Positions 11,384-22,339 of a stretch of DNA of 64,000 nucleotides are shown here, in pieces; position 1 is the stretch's first letter, and each line of letters starts with the position of its first letter. The notes under the pieces are model-generated. The model was not told the origin of the DNA, did not search any database, and saw only the letters and a list, made by a program, of their open reading frames with translations. Both the position numbers and the translations under genes were made by a program. Source of the DNA: Atherinomorus stipes (Eukaryota > Chordata > Actinopteri > Atheriniformes > Atherinidae). The DNA is taken from the NCBI GenBank assembly GCA_023101725.1, contig JALJCO010010564.1, positions 62,001 through 126,000 on the forward strand, in the 5' to 3' direction.

Positions 11384-11938
11384 AGGCCCTTTCAGATAGA
11401 ATGCGGCAAGCGCAAGAGGACGGCGGCAAACCCATTCATTGTGTATGTGGTACCGCGGCGCGCAAGGTGGGCGCATGCCGCCGCGGTGGCGCTCACGCCG
11501 CTGCACTCGAACTGAAAATTTTTCAATTCGGGCGCAGCGCGCTGTGACGACATCCTAGCGCGTCCAATAGGAGAGGCCAGTTCAGGGAAAAAAAGTGGTC
11601 ATTGTTCAGCCTGAAGTAAACCTGGAAGCGGTCTGTGTGAAAGAATGCAGCTCGCGGACGAGCCTCAACTCCCCACGTTCTGCCTTGTTATCAGGATCAG
11701 GTGGACCCCCACCCTTTTATCTGCTGCTGATCTCCTCCTCCTCCCTTGGAGCAAAGCTCTTTGCTGCGACCATGAGATGTACATCTCTCACAACGAAGCG
11801 TGCCGGGGAGAAAACACTTCCTGGTCTGTCGCTTAGCAACGCGTGCCTGACGTGTTTGCTGCTGCCGGGTCTGCCGCCGAGTCTGCGCCCTACCCCGCGG
11901 TGAACTCGGCGAAAAACGCGTTCTATCTGAAAGGGCCT
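11384..11938. mobile_element. PIF/Harbinger-type miniature element, CpG-rich
   Basis: The ends are AGGCCCTTTCAGATAGAA and its near-perfect inverse TTCTATCTGAAAGGGCCT, directly flanked by TTA at 11381-11383 and TTA at 11939-11941. A 3-bp TTA/TAA duplication is the signature of PIF/Harbinger insertion. The 555-bp body is GC-rich with a cluster of GCGC and CGCCG words at 11400-11560. Its frames are short, with no transposase or Myb-like motif. It looks non-autonomous. Confidence 0.9.
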
Positions 11939-12179
11939 TTAGCGTGGTTCTCAGACAACACATGCACTAGAGGGCAGTGAAGAGTTCAGAGCCAACAGAT
12001 GGGTTTCCCTATATGTAGAGTAAACATCATGTAATATAATAATACTGTTGTCCTCTGTCCCCCAAGTTCTGTGCTGTTTATGGTTGTTGAAACTGCTTTA
12101 ATCAGTAAAAAAAAGGTGAACTTTATTGTGTACCAAAAGTAGTGTGTCATAAGCATGGATGTAAAAAACATGAATGTAG

Positions 12180-12420
12180 TATCCGATCACATCTAAATAG
12201 GGGAAAGTGAAGCCAGGTGGGCGTTTCCCACCGTCTCCAACATGTTTGTTCCTGCTGTGAAGTTGGTCTTTTTAACATGGGAGTCTATGGGGATCTGCTC
12301 TGTTTTGGAGCCCCTAGTGGATGAAAAAAGAAGTACAGTTATTTAACTTTACTTCTGGGCTTCACTCTTTTCCAGCTGAGTTTGCCCCTTGGTCACAAGG
12401 CACTTACTGTAGTTTTTCTG
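12180..12420 (+). mobile_element. Miniature dispersed repeat with a single 21-bp internal unit
   Basis: The block holds GGTGGGCGTTTCCCACCGTC, then one CATGTTTGTTCCTGCTGTGAA unit, then TTGGTCTTTTTAACATGGGA and CCCCTAGTGGATGAA. The same flanks surround long 21-bp arrays at 28.1 kb and, inverted, at 52.8-53.1 kb. This copy shows what the element looks like with one unit only. Confidence 0.85.
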
Positions 12421-12524
12421 TCTTTGTTCAGACATCAATAGTAAGAAAAAAGCTTTTATTTACTGCTCATTATTATTATAATTATAATTATTATTATTAA
12501 TATATATTATTTCACATTATTATT

Positions 12525-12715
12525 ATTAGGGGCCCATTTATTCTGACCCCTTCACTCCCATTATATGGATATACATGTGGATCGCGACTAATCTAAATAT
12601 CCTCTGAAGAGTCAGTGAAACGGAAATGTTTCTGTTAGTAAATGCACATAAAAATTTCTAGATATAAGGTCCAGGTTGAAAAATACTACAGTTATCCTTT
12701 GAGAAAGACTTGCTG
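12525..12715 (+). mobile_element. Dispersed repeat, also at 17148 and 51270
   Basis: GGGGCCCATTTATTCTGACC, CTCCCATTATATGGA, TCTAAATATC, AAATGTTTCTGTTAGTAAATG and ATAAGGTCCAGGTTGAAAAA recur in the same order at 51270-51475, and the first third recurs at 17148-17231. The right end reads TTATCCTTTGAG here and TTATCCTTTAAC at 51475, which suggests a terminal repeat. An AT-rich microsatellite (about 12470-12530) precedes it. Superfamily unknown. Confidence 0.7.
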
Positions 12716-13180
12716 AAAGCTAAAAAACAGACTGAGGAAATTATAATGCAAGACTTGAACAGGAACTCAATCTAACAATCCCCAAAACCCACAGACCATG
12801 GCTGTGTCCGAATGTCCTCCCTACTCCCAAACCCCTCATTTGCTACATAGGACTGCACTACATAGCACACTATCTACTGCATCTATTCTGCCTGTGACTC
12901 AGACACGAAGCTGACTACCTTTTCCTCGCTGTAAATCACGGGATTACCAGTTGTCACCGTGGCAACCACAGCAGCACCCACAGCGCACGAAAAGATGTCA
13001 CTTCTAGATGACGTAGTGGAACTCCGAAATACAAGACAGACCCACCATTAATCAAAACAAAATATTATTCCAATCTCTAAACATTCAGTGAAAACTGAGG
13101 TGGGGTGCCTAGGATTGGCCGAGGGACCTGCCTGTCAGGCTTCTGCATTGGGAGGTGGAGGGAATCGGAGGTGAGTCTTA

Positions 13181-13705
13181 AGCCCGGCATACACTGCGAT
13201 TTTTGGCCGTTTTTGAGCTGATTTTCCAGTCGTGCGACAAGTTTGGCGATCGGGCCGACTCTTGGCCAAATTGTGTGTCATGCGTCGTGCAGTATACTAG
13301 AGGGTCATGAGGGGTAAATGGCACCTCATGACGAGTTCCCGATCAGAAATCGTGAGTCGCAAGAAAATCAAACCTGTTTGATATTTTGGTTGTGGCCCGT
13401 GAGTGAATCACATGTTGAAGCGTCTTCTTCGTTGTTGTCTTCTTCTTCTTTTCCGCCGTTTTCTTCTTCTTCTTCTCCTCCGTTTTCTTCTTCATCTACT
13501 ACTGGCTGTATTCATTGCATTGCGTGTCGGGATTGTTCAAGACCCCAACGTGTCGTGAGTAGTCAGATCGCATCCGAGTGGGGGTTCGTACAGTATGAGA
13601 ACAGACATTGCAAGCTGTGAACTTTTAAACTCTGCGACTGATTCGCACAATTTGAGTTGGAGCTGCGAGCAACGATTGAAAAAATCGCACAGTGTATCCC
13701 AGGCT
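13181..13705. mobile_element. PIF/Harbinger-type miniature element nested in 12800-14081
   Basis: The ends AGCCCGGCATACACTGCGAT and the inverse of the right end, AGCCTGGGATACACTGTGCG, form an inverted repeat of about 25 bp. TTA flanks both sides (13178-13180 and 13706-13708). The 525-bp interior has a TTC-rich tract at 13426-13499 and no transposase. The insertion must be younger than the surrounding element. Confidence 0.9.
13426..13499 (+). repeat. TTC-rich polypyrimidine tract
   Basis: Repeated TTCTTC triplets interrupted by GTTG and CCGCCG make a long polypyrimidine run inside the Harbinger-like element. Confidence 0.8.
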
Positions 13706-14084
13706 TTAGGAGTGAGGCCGGACTGTTTATATTCAAATAATCTTGCTGTGCTTTCTGAGATCCAAGATTGGTAAGGGTTGCTTTAAATGAAGATATTATA
13801 TTTACATATATTGTGTTTAATCTCTTTTCTGTTGTTTTTCTCTTTTTTTTTCCACCACTTGATGTCCAACACCTCGCACCATTCAGCACTCCTGACCGCA
13901 ATGCATTGTGGTCTATATTGACCCGTCTAGGGACCATCGAAGCTCACTAGTTTTCAAGATACATTCTGAGTAATTTTGAGTGTGCTACTTTCTTCTTTCT
14001 GGACATTCGGACACCATAACAGAGTAGCGTGATCCCTATAGGGCCCTATGTAGAGGACAGGGTGTAGATTTGGACACGGACCAT

Positions 14085-16045
14085 GACAACCATAGGAGCC
14101 TGATGAGTGTGTTTGTGAACAAGAAGAGAGAGCTGTATACAAATGTGACCTTTATTTCTAGAAGATAGCTAAAGCTTCGCATCAGCTCATAAAGCATTTA
14201 CACACAAACGAATAATGTGACTGCAGCTCATACACCAAATACAGGGGTATAAATGGTCGTTTTACACTACTTTGTTTTTACCTTTATATTTCACTTTTAA
14301 AGCAGTTTACCTGCCTTGTTTGATACCGTTATTTTCTGAACAAACTCACCAGTGTGATTTTACAGTTATTTTTTCATTTTGACACACTGTATTAACACAG
14401 TTGGCTTAAAACCATACAAAAAAACATACAATCCAAGTAGAAAAAAAGTTAGATTTTTCATTGTGAAAACGACAAACTTGTTTCATGAACCACTTTTATA
14501 ACTTAGAATGCAAATATAAGTAGTTAGTTTTAAAAATATTTGGAAAAATTGGCCATCAAAAGAGAAAAAGAAAAACAATTTACATAATAAAAATGCGGCA
14601 AAGTTTAAGGCTTTTTTTGCTCCAGTTATTTACAAAGCAGTCAGTAATAACCATGAAATGTTACAAAGATTAATTGCTCCAATCCAAACAGATTCCTGTC
14701 CATCACAAACAGAAAGGACATTACAGGTTTGATGTTTCCAGGGTGTGTTAGTCTTCCTGTCCACCAGGAGGCAGTAATTCAATCTGATTTTGGTGAATTT
14801 TGGTTACTTTCGCCACCTCCCCTCTTCCCTTAAGCAACCAAATGCATCATGTCAGATCATTTTCTTATTAGTTGAAGTGTTTCATTTTCCTACCAACAGT
14901 AGAGAGGTTATTAGGTTTTTGTGACACTTTTTTTCTTGCTTACGAGCACTTTCCATAGAGTTTGCCATTTGTACCGTTTTTTTCCTTCACCAAACGCACA
15001 TTAAACATGTATGTAATATCAGCTGGAAAACTATGTTGTAGATATTATATAATAATTCCGGTTATATTTAGTCTATCGACACGATTTAAAAACTGGTTTA
15101 TAGTTTGAAGTCAGCCCTATCCAAAGAAGAGAAATGGAGTCTCTACGTCGCTGCATTTAGCTGCTACGTCATCTTAAATAGGACATGCGATCTGGACGCA
15201 CCGGTGCATCCAACAGGCCTAAAGGGTTAAAAGAGACTTTTAAAAAAGACAAAATCAATATGAGTAATCAATTACTTTTGTATTCTGATACCTTCCATTC
15301 TGTTAGCAGCTCTATGATGGAGGAGATAACATGGTACAGTCATTTGAAAGTATGTAGACCCTTGATAACTAAAAAATAAATGCAGAAACACAAGTGATGA
15401 TGGTGTCCTGCTGCACCTCGCTGCACTCCAGCCTCCGTCAACCTTGAACAAGATGAAGTGGGAGTAGAGTTAGTTATGGATGGATATGCTCATGCTGAGT
15501 TTGATGCCAGCAACACATTTAAAAAAAAGTTAGGACAGGAGGTGCTGAGTCACCTCTTCTTTTAAGCAACACCCTTAAGCCTCTGGGAACTGAGACCAAC
15601 TGCTGCAGCTCTGACAGTGAAATGTTTTCATTATTGCTGCCCAACACAGGATTTTAGAGGCTGAGCCGTTCACCTTCTCCTTTAGAAGTTTTGCTTCACA
15701 GTATCAGATGGGTTTTTATGGAGTAACGGCCATGTTGGAATGTGGGCAGGATCTTTTTGGGGGGTGTTGTTTTGCTGAAATAGCCCTCATCCTGTGTTTG
15801 CCTACTGTATGTTATTGGGTCGGTATTGACTCATTGTCTTAAATCAGCTATAAAATACATTAAAAAACAATAAGCTATGATCCAGTTTTTCCTCTTCTCT
15901 TGGTTTCCTTGTTAGGCTTCCTTACCCGTGAAAATATTGGTTTTAAAGTTCTTGGTGTGGGCCGTAGCTATACAAGATCTCGGTTTCAATTCTAAGAAAA
16001 TGGTAAAACTAAGCTCAAGGGAATCATAAATAAATAAAAGTTTGT
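14085..16045. other. No gene recognised
   Basis: AT-rich, mostly unique-looking sequence. Short frames only. I see no transposon ends, no exon with convincing splice sites and no RNA gene. Confidence 0.5.
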
Positions 16046-16049
16046 TTTG

Positions 16050-16440
16050 TTGCCCAGCTATTACTGAGGGGATCACACTCCTCAAAGTCTATTTGGTCCT
16101 GGAGAGGAGGGTCCGTCGGATAGTCGAACCCCGGATTGAGGAGGAGCAGTGTGGTTCTGGTCCTGGTTGTGGAACAGTGGACCAGCTCTACACCTCTTCA
16201 GGGTCCTGGAGGGGGCATGGGAGTTCGCCCAACCAGTCTACATGTGCTTTGTGGACTTGGAGGAGGTGTTTGATCGTATCCCCCGGGGATTCCTGTGGGG
16301 GGTGCTCCGGGGGTATGGAGCTTGTTTGAGCTGTCTGGTCCCTGTTCGACCAGTGTCAGAGCTCGGTCCACATTTCTGGTTGTCAGTGGTGCCCCCAAGG
16401 GGTGGCCATGGCCATCCTGGACAAAAGGCTGGCCACCTCA
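16050..16440 (+). pseudogene. Non-LTR retrotransposon reverse transcriptase fragment
   Basis: The translation contains GITLLKVYLVLERRVRRIVE, EEQCGSGPG, then, after a frameshift, GAWEFAQPVYMCFVDLEEVF and DRIPRGFLWGVLRGYG. The FVDLE-FDR block is reverse transcriptase motif A, with valine in place of the usual alanine before FDR. The order matches a fish LINE whose protein normally has EEQCGFRPGRGTVDQ and FVDLEKAFDRV. At least one frameshift lies near 16180, and the YADD-type motif region is lost. The C-terminal end of an element of apparently the same kind lies at 55686-56210. The clade cannot be fixed from this fragment. Confidence 0.88.
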
Positions 16441-16699
16441 GCAAAAATGATCTTTTTTTCATTTTTATCAACATTTATCTACTATTATCATGGTGCAGCA
16501 TGCTTTGCTTATATTTGAATGTCAAAATCTATATAAATATCAATTAGCTAATAAAAATAAAAAATCTTACACTAGAACTGCCATTTTCTGCCATTGCTCT
16601 TTTGTAATATCCCCCTGCAGGTCTGTCACTCCTAATTAACTCGGCCTTTCTTATGCAAATTCGTCCAGGAAGGCTCCACCCAGCAGAACTGCCCCAACC

Positions 16700-16860
16700 A
16701 GTTTCTAAAGCCCCTTTCACATCAGCACCTACTTAGCCCAGCCCTCATTGGGCCGACACCACACTACCCCATTTTAGTTTGTCCACATTACAACTGGGGG
16801 CAACTGAAGCCGTCTCAGCTATGTTGTTCAGTGAGTGAGGTTGTCATAGTGAGGTTTTGT
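16700..16860. mobile_element. Possible DNA-transposon end fragment
   Basis: CTAAAGCCCCTTTCACATCAG is a typical terminal sequence of TTA-flanked fish miniature elements. No matching right end was found. Confidence 0.35.
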
Positions 16861-16889
16861 GAAGTCATTGAACTGCCTATTAAAAGAAG

Positions 16890-17135
16890 TGGCCAAGCTT
16901 TTTTTGGTGTTTTTTTGCATGTAATAAGCAAAAAAAATTCTGCCGATGGAACAAGTGAAATTTTCTTATCAGATTCCTTGAAATAAGATGCATTTGTCTT
17001 AAAACAAGTTCCTATATCTCACTGAAATGCTTCTCTTTAGGTGATTTTGTTTTATTTTGAGTGTGATGAGATATTTTGACTAGAAATTAGAAAAATATAC
17101 TTGGTAAGATTTGAGTTTTTGCAGTGTATTGGTGA
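16890..17135 (-). mobile_element. Common fish dispersed repeat ending in CACTGCAAAAACTCA
   Basis: On the minus strand the block begins at about 17135 with CACTGCAAAAACTCAAATC and runs through TACCAAGTATATTTTTCTAA and CTTGTTCCATCGGCAG to a poly-A-like AAAAAAATTC region. This order is very frequent in teleost genomes and usually classed as a DNA-transposon-derived miniature element. I recognise the pattern but cannot name the family. Confidence 0.65.
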
Positions 17136-17147
17136 AATTAAGGAATT

Positions 17148-17231
17148 TTGCTGCAGATAATGCCTTATATAGAGGCCCATTCATTCTACCTCCTTCACGT
17201 CCATTTTATGGATATTTGCGGCGAAAAACTC
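17148..17231 (+). mobile_element. 5' part of the dispersed repeat seen at 12525 and 51270, interrupted
   Basis: TAATGCCTTATATAGAGGCCC, in two parts, and CCATTTTATGGATAT match 51276-51330. The copy stops at the Harbinger insertion; the continuation after 17998 does not clearly resume it. Confidence 0.6.
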
Positions 17232-17234
17232 ATT

Positions 17235-17995
17235 GGCCCTCATTTATCAAACGATCGTACAGCGAAAATCTGTGCGTACGACCACTTCCACGCAAGACTC
17301 GGCATTTATCAATTTGAACATGAGCGTAGGATACGATCAAATCTCACGACAGCTCTGAGCTCGTGTACGCAAGTTTGAGCCAGTGAGGGTTTGCAGCGCA
17401 GTGCAGCCGCCGGCGAAACCTCTTTTGGTGGTAAGTTTCATATTGGACCACTTTTTCTTGACCCATTGACTAAAGAATTGTGACATTGCCATCGGATGTG
17501 GGCTATTAATAAATTTCATAACTAATAAAACGAATAAACCATATCAGCCAGGCCTTGATTGGGACTTTTATTAATATCTCAGCCGGTCGTTCACACCGGT
17601 GAGGCTGACTGATCCTCTTCCGTGCAGCGTTTTTGTTCACGTCTCTGACTCCGGTTTTTAAGCTGCCAAACACCTCTTTAATCTTTGTCACCTCACAAAT
17701 GAGAAATTTTGTCTTGATCCCCCCAAAAGTTTCTTTTTTGGCAGAATCTCTCCTCTCCATGGCTCAACCTCGCCGGGTGAAGCCTCATAATCATGCATGT
17801 TTAAGGGCGTAACCGTGGGTGTGACATTTAAATGACGATGGATTTCAGCTTTGGAATATATCAAGACTCTTTTGTTCGTACGACGAGATTGGTCCGATAC
17901 GAACGTTTTAATAAATCACACGTGGGTCCAATCGTATGACCATTTTTACGATCAGATGTGCGATCATTTCTATGATCGTTTGATAAATGAGGGCC
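17235..17995. mobile_element. PIF/Harbinger element with 22-bp perfect terminal inverted repeats
   Basis: GGCCCTCATTTATCAAACGA followed by TC begins the element, and the exact inverse ends it. ATT flanks both sides (17232-17234 and 17996-17998). The 761-bp length is too short for a full Harbinger with two proteins. A degraded Myb/SANT-like frame lies inside on the minus strand (17506-17760). CGATCGTA-type palindromic words recur near both ends, which may be subterminal binding motifs. Confidence 0.93.
17506..17760 (-). pseudogene. Myb/SANT-like Harbinger accessory protein remnant
   Basis: The frame encodes about 84 residues. Residues 1-47 read MERRDSAKKETFGG, KTKFLICEVTKIKEVFGSLK and TGVRDVNKNAARKRI. 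This resembles the Myb/SANT-like DNA-binding domain of Harbinger accessory proteins, which has a KFL-EV-pattern helix, then (L/V)FG and a G(V/I)-N-K-W core. The expected tryptophan is replaced by arginine (AARKRI instead of AW-I). The C-terminal half is unrelated hydrophobic sequence. It is probably non-functional. It could be a chance resemblance, but its place inside a Harbinger-type element supports the reading. Confidence 0.55.
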
Positions 17996-18101
17996 ATTGT
18001 GTGCGCTCAACTTGAGCTCTGCTGAGGGCAGAAGATCTCATGACCAATCAAAACACGTCCGAAAATCATGTGATTTCAAGATGGCAGCTCGCGGCAACTT
18101 A

Positions 18102-19680
18102 TGCTGCTGCCACACTACACGACTGTCACAGTTGTTGCCGATTTTTAAAAGACTGGGGCGTTCACACTAACAGACTAGATCAGGGATCCCCAATTCCGGT
18201 CCTCGAGGGCCGCTGTCCTGCAGGTGTTAGGAGCTCCCTTGCTGCAACACACCTGACTCCAATCAGTGGGTAATTAGCAAACTTGTGCAGAGCTTGATGT
18301 CAAGCTCCCCCCCGCCTGTCAAGTCTGTGAATGTAGGGGAAATCCCGAGCCTGTGACATGCGGGGACGCAGGAGGGATTCGCAATAGTGATGCCGGGGCC
18401 GACCCCTGTCCCGCGGGACCTGTGGTGTGATATTTAAAATGCATTTGTTAATTTGGAAGCTGCCGTGTTATTTGGCAGCAGAATCAGGTAGATTTCTGTA
18501 ACTGTGGCTGTGGTGTGTCCGAGCGTAAAACACAGCGCTGTGGTGGCGTGCCGACATCAGCTGTTGCTTTTTTCTTCAACAGTGTTGTACTGCGGTTAGA
18601 TTCTACATAGATTGTTTGGAGAAAGTAAACATAGGCCTGAATGGGTATCAGTGAATGCTGAGTGGGTATTAAATACAAGCGTGTGTGTTTGTATGCGTTT
18701 GTGCGTCATGGCTGTTGGTGTGGCATTAAATCAAAAGTTTAACAGCTTCATAAATGATGAGGTCAGCACCCCTGTGCACCTACAGGAAAAAATAGTCTGG
18801 CATCGCCACGGAGTGTATTTAATAGCAGTGGGTCGGGAAAGGCAAGATTATTGAAATATGCGCATCAATCTGCGCAACACTTATTCCCAAGGCTGACGTG
18901 TGGCTGTGCCTGTACCTGCTGTTACAATAATAAATTGTGTCGGCTAATAGATACGATATTTAAAGTGACATCAGGCTGTGAGGAGGCTTTCGCCTATAAA
19001 CAAATATGTTTCACAAATATGTAATAACCGTGGGAGCCATCAGTCTGACTCCACAGCAGCGCGTCACACACTCAGCTCACCACCTCTCCTCTGTTTGCGT
19101 GTAACGCCAGAGTAGAACACATTTTTTGCTACGAAACAGTTTCAAGTTCGTTCTCAGTTAAATTCTTTATTTTTCTTCACTTCCAGTCATATTTTGTCTT
19201 TCTGATCGTGCAGAGGGGAGAATCCCCGGTGCAGGTAGTACTCCAACGTGTGCGCTCTATTCCACGTTTACTGGGATGTAAAAAGGAAATTTACCAACCT
19301 AGATCCATGCGTATGCATAGATTGCATCTGAAAATTATTGTGCACATGAAATTGTCAGGGTTTGATCGTATGCTGGGCTTCAGTAGGAAATCCATGCAGT
19401 ACTTTGCACATGCGGCTGCAGCAGTTCTGCTGCGCAGCTCCCAGTCGGGTGTAGTTGCCTCTAGTTTTCAAACATGTTTCATTGACTACGACTGAAGTTG
19501 AGTCGAGTCGGTTTTTGTAACACACTTCGAGATCTAAGTCGCTTCCCCAGACACACCAAAAGATTTTTCTGCCGACTGGTGAGGCAGACTGAACTCAACT
19601 AGCCCCAACTGGAGCCGACTACCCCTGACTGACAATCGTGAGTAAAATCGGGCAAATAATCGTGTAGTGTGCCCCCAGCT
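18102..19680. mobile_element. Large TTA-flanked DNA transposon, Harbinger-like
   Basis: The left end TGCTGCTGCCACACTACACG and the inverse of the right end AGCTGGGGGCACACTACACG share CACACTACACGA and are flanked by TTA (18099-18101 and 19681-19683). The right subterminal region repeats GCCGACT and AGTCGGCT-like words. No transposase was recognised in 1579 bp. It carries a hAT-like fragment near 18182. Confidence 0.75.
18182..18300 (+). mobile_element. hAT-like miniature element fragment
   Basis: CAGGGATCCCCAATTCCGGT and CCTCGAGGGCC begin the block, followed by GCTGCAACACACCTGACTCC. This is the left half of a very common fish repeat with CAGGGGTC-type ends. The right half is missing. Confidence 0.7.
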
Positions 19681-19683
19681 TTA

Positions 19684-20540
19684 GTCCGTTACATTTTAGA
19701 GGATAAATTGGTGGAAATACGGCCAGACGAGACCTGCTGATATGATGTTTTGTCGGACTTCAAAAACATCCATCCATCTATCGTCTCCAAGTTTCATTCA
19801 TTTTTCTGACATGACTTCTTCTTCTTTCCAGTTTAATGGCGGTTGGCGAACTCAAAGGTGCATTACCACCACCAACTGGGACTATACTATAGTACAGCAC
19901 GTATATCACATACAATTTACTAAATAAAAAGACAAAATAGATTAAAAATAAAACACAATAACACTATTCAATTTCTAACAAGAAGATCCTCAAAACTTTT
20001 TTGTCTTCAGTCTTTGAGTCTTTTTGCAAAATATCAAACAAGTCTTCAAATGTGATGACTGGATTCATATGGATTCATATCCTGTAAACATTACCAGTCA
20101 AATGTTTGGACACATCTAACCCTTCATACGAAATGTGTAGACATACCCAATTTTTGACTGCTGTATATTCATTTAGCCCTCACGCTGCCATCACAGATGG
20201 TCACAAGGGGTGTGACCAGAGGGGATTCGAGGATCAGTAGGATCAGAGCTTTAGGGGTGCTGAGAAAGCACTCCTAATTTTAGGGGCATCTCTCAAATTT
20301 TAAGGATGCTGAGATTCATTTTAGGGGTTAAAGTTGCCTGTGGGTGTAACAATACACTAATCTGTGTCAATACAACAATAAAGCAGCCACAATACTATCA
20401 ATTTCATGAAGAAAATGTTGATTAAACATTGATAAAGTAATAATCTGTAAGACATTCTCAGAAAAACATGTGGAGTTGTCATTTTCTTTTCTCTTAACAC
20501 AAATTTCCACAAATGACCCCCCTATCGACCACTAACCTTC
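19684..20540. other. No gene recognised; short direct repeats
   Basis: At 20210-20335 the words TTTAGGGGTGCTGAG, TTTTAGGGGCATCTC, TTTTAAGGATGCTGAG and TTTTAGGGGTTAAAG form four loose repeats of about 25-35 bp. Otherwise the sequence looks unique. Confidence 0.45.
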
Positions 20541-20554
20541 ATCATCTTCATCGT

Positions 20555-20700
20555 ACTTGTACTGTGATTCCCTCCAGTAAAAGACAGTCTTATCTTCACT
20601 CTTGTTTCATCAATTGTTCTGTCCCTTCCTCTCTTCCTCTGATAAAGTTTTCTTGCATTTCTTTGCTGAATCCGACATGATGCGCCAAAACACCCAATGA
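20555..20700 (-). mobile_element. Fragment of the TTAA element at 49326-49793
   Basis: On the minus strand, GCGCATCATGTCGGATTCAG, AAGAAATGCAAGAAAAC and GAGGAAGAGAGGAAGGGACA match 49578-49660 closely, including the basic-residue-rich frame. Neither terminal repeat is present. Confidence 0.75.
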
Positions 20701-20944
20701 AACCAATAGTGAGTGCAACGTCATGCCCCGGACAGAAAAGGATGCATAGTGTGGTTTCTGCCACTGGGCAGTGACGGCTTGAGAAATGTGCATAAGGAAT
20801 GCTGGTGTTGCCCTCAAAACGAGTCAAAAATACATTTTTTAAGGTAGAACCGTTGCCTTGTGGATCTTTAGTCTGATGAGAAAAAATGTGGAAATCCAAG
20901 CAGTGTAGATGGGGAAGCCAGACAGACGGACCTCGGTTCATATG

Positions 20945-21535
20945 GACTAATCTGGCCAAATGCTGTCAGTAGACCATTCAGCCTTTCAGTAAATGTGTAA
21001 TTAGAACAGATGAGAATCTGACTTTTTTCTGAACAACATGGAGGAAATCTGGAAGGACGTCACATTCCTGGTTGTTGGAACATCAGTGGAAAACTTTAAT
21101 GTGGTAAAAAGTGAAGAAGAAGATCACGGACATTTATTTCACAAAGATTTCTGCTGTCTGTGATAAAACTGGACGGTGCTGCTCAGTCCGCTGATGTCAG
21201 TGTTCGTATCGGGGGAGTATCAGACTCACACAGCAGAGGAGGAATAACTTGCTGCCACGGTGGAGAAAACACTGTACAAACAAACAAACAACAATGTAAA
21301 TTATGGTGAACACTCATTAATCTGATACTTTATTTCACGTATCTATGCTGCCGAAAATGACGCACCGCATAACGTTATTATGCTAGCTAATGCTAACAGA
21401 GACAGCTGTGGTGTTGCTGAGAGTTAATGACTAATCTGGGAGACATTTTGAAATATAACCAATTTTGATAAGTAATAACAAGATTGGCTTGTCATTGAAA
21501 TCCGTTTCTGGAGATGAAAAACGGTTTACATTAAT
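20945..21535 (+). mobile_element. Dispersed repeat, second copy at 42002-42840
   Basis: TAATCTGGCCAAA, CAACATGGAGGAAAT, GGAAGGACGTCACATTCCTG, GTTGTTGGAACATCAG and GCATAACGTTATTATGCTAG recur in the same order at 42.0-42.5 kb, with scattered substitutions over roughly 550 bp. No terminal inverted repeat or transposase was found. The superfamily is unknown. Confidence 0.85.
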
Positions 21536-22261
21536 GCACCAATGAAAAAATACTTAAGAATACTCTAGAGGTCTCCAGACAGACGACTGTCCAACGTTGT
21601 AAATCCAGATATTCATGCTGCTTTGCATGTTAGTAGATAGGTTGGTGGGTCAGGACTAGTTCCCTATGCAATGACACACACAAAACACTCGTCGGATTAG
21701 TCTACAATTTATAGACTGCAAAAATATCAATGTGCAACTTTTTGGTTTTTGGTTTTGGAGGGACAGTGTCCAGATGTACTAACTGTGTTCTCAGACGGTG
21801 GTTTTCAGACGTTTTGAGCTTAGCAATCATTTTCACCACAAAACAACTTATATTTTTAGACCTGAAGATCTCAACCGTTCACTGAATAGCTCAGTCTCAA
21901 GAATATTCGATATACCATCTTTGTATTTTTTTTTTTATTATTCTGACTTTAAATGTTGAGTATTTTGTTCTGAGCTCTCTCTGTGAGAGAGCGGGGTTGT
22001 ATGTGCGAAGTAAGTTATGCTGCAGCACAGCAGCAGCTTTAGAGACAGTCTCAGTGTATCCAGCGTTATCCTCCGCATGTTGTCAGAGATTATATCTTGT
22101 GGAGGATGGTGTCTGATCAGAGCAGATCCAGAAAGGTGTGGCAGTGACAGCTCCATCCTCACCGTGTCGACTCGGTCATCAGCAGCTCTGTTTTCTGCTC
22201 ACACAAACGTACAAAATGGATCAAGAGGATAAAAGCAATTAGAGAATGATTTTTCTCTCCT

Positions 22262-22264
<3 letters not shown>

Positions 22265-22294
<30 letters not shown>
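22265..22294. repeat. (TC)15 microsatellite
   Basis: An uninterrupted TC dinucleotide run of about 30 bp. Confidence 0.97.
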
Positions 22295-22298
<4 letters not shown>

Positions 22299-22339
22299 GC
22301 TGTGTTGTTCGCAGTGTAAGAAAAGCCCCCCCCATCCGT

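Larger units (their letters stand above)
12800..14081. mobile_element. DNA transposon with GGCTGTGTCC ends, carrying a nested element
   Basis: The left end GGCTGTGTCCGAATGTCC and the inverse of the right end GTCCGTGTCCAAA pair imperfectly. Both are flanked by CAT (12797-12799 and 14082-14084), a plausible 3-bp target duplication. The same type of end (GGC-GTGTC-CAAA) and a 3-bp duplication are seen in the element at 34660-35255. No transposase is present; the interior contains a Harbinger-like insertion (13181-13705). Confidence 0.65.

Noticed and set aside
20522..20959. 145-codon minus-strand frame as a gene
   Set aside because: Part of it is a fragment of the TTAA miniature element at 49326; the remainder has no recognisable domain.
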